Assembly: GCA_012932295.1 (NCBI GenBank)
Contig: JAAONU010000123.1
Coordinates: 1,984,001-2,048,000, forward strand
DNA: 64,000 nt
Origin: Cyclina sinensis
Lineage: Eukaryota > Mollusca > Bivalvia > Venerida > Veneridae
Reading direction: 5' to 3'
In this document: positions 57,961 to 64,000 of the stretch, piece by piece
Layout of the letters: each line of letters starts with the position of its first letter
Position numbering within the stretch: position 1 is the stretch's first letter
The notes under the pieces: model-generated
What the model was told of the DNA's origin: nothing
Database searches by the model: none
What the model saw: only the letters and a program-made list of their open reading frames with translations
Program-made: the position numbers and the translations under genes

Positions 57961-58995
57961 ACTCTTCGAAATCAAGGCTTTTGCTCGTGGTGTAGTCTTG
58001 ATGGCTAAATCTATCCGACAGGTTTTACCAGAAATACGTACAGGCTAACTAAATGTACACCTTTGACAGAGAGAATTCGAAATAATTTCTTTATCAAAGG
58101 GTAGGTTAAATTAACACTTTGATAAAATATCACCACATTTACATTGGACTTGTTTTAATAATGATTCAATTAACAGAATAAATGGTTGTAAGACAATCAG
58201 CATCTTGTGTCGATACTTTGTCATACATAACGTTTTATCATTTGATACGATTTCAATACAATAATAATCAGTGATATATATTTACTGTTGCCAAATTTTA
58301 ACCTCACTCATTATATGTTTTGTTTTGTGATGTGTGATCAGTGCTGACATTGTAATCAAATACAAAGTTAACTGAGGACTCTGTAATAACTTGTTTTTGA
58401 AGTGATATTGAAAAGAGAAGATGGTTTGGGCAGTGTACCTTTTGCTTAAAAGTCTTTGTGATACTGATGTTTGGACTTACTAAGAGATAAATGTATCAGT
58501 TCTAAGCCATATCCCAACAATATTTTCTCTTCACAATAGGTAACGAATGAGACGCAACATTTCTATCACCTTGGTGGTTTGTTTCACCATTTGCATATCA
58601 TGAACTTTCGAAAAGTTTCGTGAAAGCCAAATATAGTCCAAGCATGGGGCAATGAATTGAAATTCCTCAAAATACAATTCTTTTTCTTACATTTAATAGT
58701 TTACATCACCAATTCAGTCTCTTCATTAAAAAAGATTCGCCGACCGTTCTAAAAGAAGAAGAAAAAAACTGATTTAGTGAAAATTATAATATATCAGCAC
58801 TGCATTGTCCATGCTGAGATAACGTAAATCGATACATGTTATTGTTATTAACTATTCCAGTTCTTAGGATGAGTTCAAAGACCATTTCTATAACCCTGAG
58901 CTTGGGGTGTATTCTTTGAAGTGGATAGGGAACAGAAGACAAATTTACATGCAAAACAATAAATCAGTAAATCAATTGTTTTAAGAGATTGTCAC

Positions 58996-59001
58996 TTTAT
59001 T
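58996..59001 (-). terminator. Poly(A) signal of HB-C
   Basis: AATAAA (minus) about 156 bp past the HB-C stop, as in HB-B. Confidence 0.6.
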
Positions 59002-59156
59002 TTACAAATAAACGACAAGATGTAAAATTTGGTCATTTTCAAGCGAGGATGAATTCGTATGCAATTACAAAAGCATATTGTATAAAGAAAACAAATGATT
59101 TTAGAAACAATAACGAAGTATATACAATAACAACATGGAAACAAAATCTTATTGTC

Positions 59157-61807
59157 TTAATACGTCGGAAATAATGCCGATGTCTGTGTTGGGTACTGAA
59201 ATGAGTGTCTGGTTCTGTTTGGTGCTATACTTGGCTGTGAAAGCGTCTCACTGTGTTTTGCAGAAGGCAAAATTGGCACAAATGACGCCATAGTCATCCC
59301 TGGAAACATATGGTTCTCTAATGAGGTACTTTGAATTCTTTCATGTACGTTTGGCGGACCATGACTAGAAACAAAATGTCCAATGTTATTTCTTTGGTTG
59401 TTTAGACTCTGAGATTCTTGCATAAAAGGGTTGTAACCACTCATCCTTGAAACAGGAGATGACGTCATCATATGTCCTGTTGGCATGAAACCGTAAGGTG
59501 CGACAGGTGACAACATTGGTGACATGGGAAAGTAAGGCTGTGGTAAGTTGTTCATGTTGTCATTGACTCGCTTGCGCCATCTTGCTCTCTTGTTCTGGAA
59601 CCAGATCTGTTCAAATAAAAATACATACCAAAATTAATAGAAGCATTTACGTATGTACATTTATTCTTAACTGTCGGTATAATATTCGTTTGTATTACTG
59701 AATTATTTCTCAACCCAGGTTTCATCGGCAGCAGCATCGCGTGTTGATCATATGGTGGTACTGTATTAAACAAGATACAAAGAAGACTTGACCAAATACA
59801 ACCGAACATAATGCATCCATACCAATGGATGTCGATATAAAGCTGGAAAAACTGAAATGTTTAAAACAACAAATTACCGGCATAGATATATTGGAAGTGC
59901 ATAATACTGGATAAAACACTTTCTTTAGACACTGCAAAGAACAACAATTTCAAGAACATGATGCAGTCGTAATTTATTTTACGGAATATTTTAGAAATAC
60001 CTTGACATTCTTTTCGGGTATATCCAAGTCTTTCCCAATGTTTTCCATCATCTCAGAGTCAGGATAGGGGGTCTCATGAAATATCTTCAACAACGCCTGT
60101 ATTTGTTCATTCGTGTAGTTTGTTCGCCCTGTTTTCCTTGTTTGTCTCCCTTTGTTTCTAGGCGCGACGTCTGTCCTCTTTGACGAAGCAGTGGATGACG
60201 ATAGGTCACCTCCGGAACATTCCGACGATTCAGTGTTTAACTCGTCACTAAGTGACGATGTCTCAACACTCGAGGGTCTGTCCAGGGAACTAGGCGAGGA
60301 TTCAACGCTTGACAGCTCGTTTGTGGACGGTGATGCCGCAAAATTCGATGTATTTAAAGATTCGAAACTAATCGGTGATGACCTAGAACTCGGCGTACCA
60401 GGAGAATCTGACCCGTTGGTTGAGGTTGATACATTAGAACTATTTCTTGTATCGAGCTTGTCACCTGTAAGATAAAATCAAAAGAAATACACTTATACAT
60501 ATTTAAGTTTGTTGTAGTTTAAGAATCTTGCTTGATGAAAAAAAGTTGCCAGATAAAAAAACTGAGAAAATTCCTGGAAGAAAAAATACTAAAAACATCA
60601 TGTTAAGTGTAAAATTGTAAATACAGTCACATGTTTAATGACATCATTCGGGGCAATTTGTTTTCTTCAAATATATATTTACCTTGACAGAGTAGAAAAT
60701 AGTACATTTAAAAATTATGCGTACGTGTGGAAACAATTCTTGAAAAAAAATGTTTTGTGCTTAACGATGAAACTTTATTTCAACTTCATTTAGAGTTTAC
60801 CTTTATCATGAAATGGTCTTAAATTTTCATTTAACATCTGTTGCCTGAATGAAAGGAAGTGAGCTGTGCTGTAAGGCGCTGCATGCGATGATGCAACCGG
60901 AACTTGCTTGATGTGTTCACTTGTATCACTGAGCATGCGCGTGACATTGTGTGTCAATCTTCCGGCTCCTGACAGGTCGGACAGATCACCAATGGTTGTC
61001 TGCTGTTGATTTTCATATTCTGGCGTGTATGGCTGCTTTGAAGTATTATTTAATTTGGCGGAAACACTGTACTGATATGGACTGTGTGGGTGTCCATTGC
61101 TTTCAACAAACTGATTGATCTGAAGAAAACGAATTTAAACTTTATTACATTTTGTCGATATAATATTTTATTAATAAAAAAATAAAACGATTTGGCAATT
61201 ATCTAAAATTTAAATAAAAAAACAAACAATGGATTTAGACAAAAATGACATCTTCTTACGGAACATCTTGTCAAACAATCATGTTATTCTAATTATTAAC
61301 ATGCTCTGATCTTTCCACAGATCAAGCATTTAAGATGTTCAAAATAAAGTTTAAAATGAAATAGAGTGAGCCATCGCACTTCTGTTCTGTCTCTATGCGT
61401 TTCCCTTCGTTTGCATCATACATGTGGATAAAATACACGTAGTTAACTGAACAGAACAGAACAAAACTGAACCCCCGGTTAGTATAAATAATAAAATTAG
61501 GATACATATATTTGTATGTTTTGAAACACATACATACTGTGAAACAAAAATTATAGTAAATGAACAAAGTATTTATGTATTTATTTAAGAGGAAAAAAAA
61601 GAATAAGAAAAGAAAAACATATTGTTTTTCTAAATCTAAGATATTCAACTGGCATTTTCTCGATCCGTGCAAAAACCTTACATTGATCAGCATCGTGAAC
61701 TTTTGCAACATTTTTGTACAACAAACTGTCTACTTAATTTCAAAGTAGAGGAAGTTACCGAATTTTGAAATAACAAAAACAAAATTTTTTCTTACATTAT
61801 CATGCAT
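59157..61807 (-). CDS. PRD-like homeobox gene, copy C, 4 exons
   Basis: Exons (minus): 61807-61796, 61119-60801, 60464-60001, 59606-59157; phases agree, 414 codons plus stop. The homeodomain (about 220-279) is read identically to copy B, with intron 46/47 and Q50, N51, R53 intact. One extra codon lies in exon 2 relative to copy B (about 61036), and scattered substitutions occur in the linker and C-terminal tail. Exon 3 keeps the same length (464 bp) and exon 4 the same length (450 bp) as copy B. Splice sites, TATA box and poly(A) signal are all kept, so it appears functional. Intron 2 has about 120 extra bases (near 60670-60785). Confidence 0.9.
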
Positions 61808-61903
61808 GACTCCGAAGCAGTTTGGTTAACCGTATTTTATCGTTTATCACTGAATTTCAGTAACTCAGAAGTGAATAATACAGCTTGGATAGTCTATGTT
61901 TGA

Positions 61904-61911
61904 CTTTTATA
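61904..61911 (-). promoter_or_regulatory. TATA box of HB-C
   Basis: TATAAAAG on the minus strand, about 97 bp before the HB-C start codon. Confidence 0.7.
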
Positions 61912-61939
61912 TCATATTTTCTCTGTCTTATACATGGCA

Positions 61940-62120
61940 TGACTCAAACTTAGAATTTGTTTGATTACTTATGTCATGTTCACTTGCAAACAAATTGCAA
62001 ACAATTTAAGCAAATTGATATTGAGTTGATGAATTGAACTCAGACATGTCGTTAATCAAAGGGCTGAATGGCCTACACAAATGGTCAATTATTCACACAT
62101 TGTTGTTTGATCATAAACTG
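61940..62120 (-). promoter_or_regulatory. Conserved proximal upstream element of HB-C
   Basis: Same blocks as in HB-A and HB-B upstream regions (GACTCAAACTT, TTGTTTGAT, CAAACAAATTGCAAAC, TCAATTATTCACACATT). Confidence 0.55.
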
Positions 62121-62269
62121 AATGTCTTTTCACTCAAAATATCGAGGAGTCTGACAAACATGGGGGCAGATATACGACCAAAAATTCAAGAAAGCAATTC
62201 ATTGCGATATCAGTTCAACCCCCGCTTCTCAACTAAAACTGCTAAAAAACAACTCGAACTACTAATTGT

Positions 62270-62580
62270 GATTCGGATGAGACATTAAACCGAGGTCTCT
62301 ACAGGGGCAGATCAGTGGTAACGTGCTAGGCTGGTAGTCCAGGGGTCGTGTGTTTGATCATCCACTAATATTACTAATAGTCTTTTGGATGAGACTTTTA
62401 AACCGAGTTCCCATGTATTAGTGCTGAGCACGGAAAAAAACATGACTGTCTTTGGACTGGGATGCCTTTTATATCCTGCACAATTCCCCAACAACATAAA
62501 ATAACTTAACTCTCCGGCGGGGCATCTTTTTAATAGGGAACCGTTACCGACGTTAAATAACTCAAAAAGAAAATAGAAGA
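62270..62580 (+). mobile_element. tRNA-derived SINE in unit C
   Basis: Duplicate of the SINE at 55030, with B-box-like GGTCGTGTGTTTGATCATCC. About 69 bases just left of it (62197-62265) are absent from unit B. Confidence 0.6.
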
Positions 62581-64000
62581 TTCTTTTGGCAACCGGCAAA
62601 GACGTTAAAATTAATTCAAACATTTAAATAGAGTGTGATTTCTTTACCTACATGGTTAATACAAAAACTCTTATCAACACCGTGTCCCCATTGCACATTG
62701 GTCAGATCGAAGCTTGTAATCACTCAGTTTGTGCAACCCTAGTACGAATTTTATTAGTGAAACAAAAACTAAAATCAAAATGTTTTAATCCATAACTTCA
62801 TTAATTACTTTTGTTCTATCGATTGATGACAGTTAAAAGGAATAAGTGAACAAATGGCGCATATGAAGCTTAAGTTATATAAGAGGACACAGTGAGTCTG
62901 AATATCTTAAAAAAGTCAACTTACAATGACGTGTACCTTTAGACAATGAAATATTACCAATGTTTTTATGTAATCATTTTCACTGAGACTTCTAATTCTA
63001 TTAAATAAAGTTGAACACAGTAAAAATATTTCATGACTGGCGCTGACGTAAATTAAACTTTTGAATTTCCATCTATACTGGTAGGTATATATAATATATG
63101 AAGGCAGTCGTTGTTACTTGAAGTTAAAATAATTTCTGAAATTTCGCTGTGTTTTCATTATTGTCTTATGTGCCATTCTTCTTGATAATTTTGAACAGTA
63201 ATATGAAACTTTTATAATTGGAGACCACAGCCTGGACACCAGCTAAAAGGTTGTTTCAGATATCTTACTAAGTTTATTAAGAATCTTGAAACAATCTGAT
63301 AAATTATTTTTGGGCAACAGCAGTGTACTTTCTTTGTGGCCACAGAACAATCCGAAAATTGTTTAAAAAACTATTTAAACAAGGAGCTTTTAAAGGTGAA
63401 ACCCTCGACAAGAATTTGATTAAAATCAAAACTAGGACAGAAACTGCTTTTACTACGAGAAGAATCAACCATTACTTTATTATTACACTACAAGAGGGAC
63501 TTTGACCTTTAATCATATATAAAAGTCACGGACAGATCTTTACAAAACTATTTATTTTTGAGGGCTACTCCAATACTGAAAAGGGGGATAATTCTTACAG
63601 TAATGCTTACAAACGTCACTGTAACTACCAACTTACAGTCGAAAAATAAAAGGTCCAATTTAATTGTATATGTTCAATAGAAATGTCCTATAATGTCAAT
63701 AAAAATGACATTCAAAATTCAAGTGATTTAAAGCGACTAACAGAATTTAGCTGAATTTTCTTTTCTTTATAATTAAAGACAAAGTAATATACTATGGAAA
63801 AAGACATAATATGATGGGGGGGGGGGGGGGGTAGTTGTTGCTGAGGGGATTTGGGGACATAACAGGTGACATAAAAATACAATGCATACTTTCTCTTCTT
63901 TACTAAAAGTACATCGAACAGCGTCCAAGTGGGACGTGGTACTTTTTATACTACAAATCGCCATAAATATAAACAAGTTGTTTACATAATTGCACACACA
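62581..64000. other. Upstream flank of HB-C to the window end
   Basis: Non-coding DNA homologous to the upstream flanks of HB-A (47690-48600) and HB-B (55340-56385). A G-run lies at 63818-63834. The flank is cut by the window edge. No gene that I can support. Confidence 0.5.

Larger units (their letters stand above)
58000..64000. repeat. Tandem segmental duplication, unit C (contains HB-C), runs off the window
   Basis: Counterpart of unit B. It continues to the last base, still matching the HB-B and HB-A upstream flanks (63840-64000 versus 56225-56385), so a fourth unit or further peptide gene may lie to the right. Confidence 0.85.

Noticed and set aside
1..64000. CRISPR array, operon or prokaryotic defence system
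   Set aside because: The tandem arrays have no unique spacers, genes are intron-rich, and all features are metazoan.

Overview
This is eukaryotic (metazoan) DNA, most likely from a bivalve mollusc. It is AT-rich and intron-dense, with GT-AG introns. It is full of dispersed repeats of the kind common in bivalve genomes: elements opening with a 'GCTCACCTGAGC' motif, 'TATCCCCCCGCC' and 'ATGCCCCCGAAGGGAGG' elements, tRNA- and 5S-like SINEs, and many MITEs. The species assignment is inference; the gene identities rest on translated exons whose splice phases all agree.

Layout, left to right. (1) 350-3972, minus: a complete four-exon TMEM243 gene (112 aa). (2) 7464-22863, minus: a complete 17-exon DMTF1 gene (cyclin D-binding Myb-like factor, 702 aa). 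Its introns hold two hAT-type MITEs, a Harbinger-type MITE and a 48-unit, 31-bp minisatellite that grew from the 3' edge of one of its own exons. (3) 25354-39256, plus: a complete ten-exon SUCLG2 gene (GTP-forming succinyl-CoA ligase beta subunit, 429 aa) divergently arranged with DMTF1. Intron 1 carries a 2.35-kb Mutator-like element with 101-bp inverted repeats and 9-bp target duplications; exon 7 ends in a four-copy 54-bp tandem repeat that includes its splice donor. (4) 43096-61807, minus: three tandem PRD-like homeobox genes (here HB-A, HB-B, HB-C; 397, 413 and 414 aa). Each has four exons, a first coding exon of only 12 nt, and the 46/47 homeodomain intron. HB-B and HB-C lie in a recent ~7-kb tandem duplication that runs off the right end of the window. 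(5) 50436-50684, plus, between HB-A and HB-B: a small secreted six-cysteine peptide gene with its own TATA box, 5' UTR exon and poly(A) signal. The copy expected between HB-B and HB-C survives only as a TATA-less relic of exon 1.

The genes do not form a pathway: TMEM243 is a small membrane protein, DMTF1 a nuclear regulator, SUCLG2 a mitochondrial citric-acid-cycle enzyme, and the homeobox cluster consists of lineage-expanded transcription factors. The points of most interest are the two independent tandem arrays grown from an exon-3'-edge plus splice donor, the young Mutator-like insertion with a zinc-finger-like ORF, the homeobox/secreted-peptide duplicated locus, the 5S-rRNA-like SINE pair, and the TMEM243-DMTF1 linkage that I recall also exists in vertebrates.
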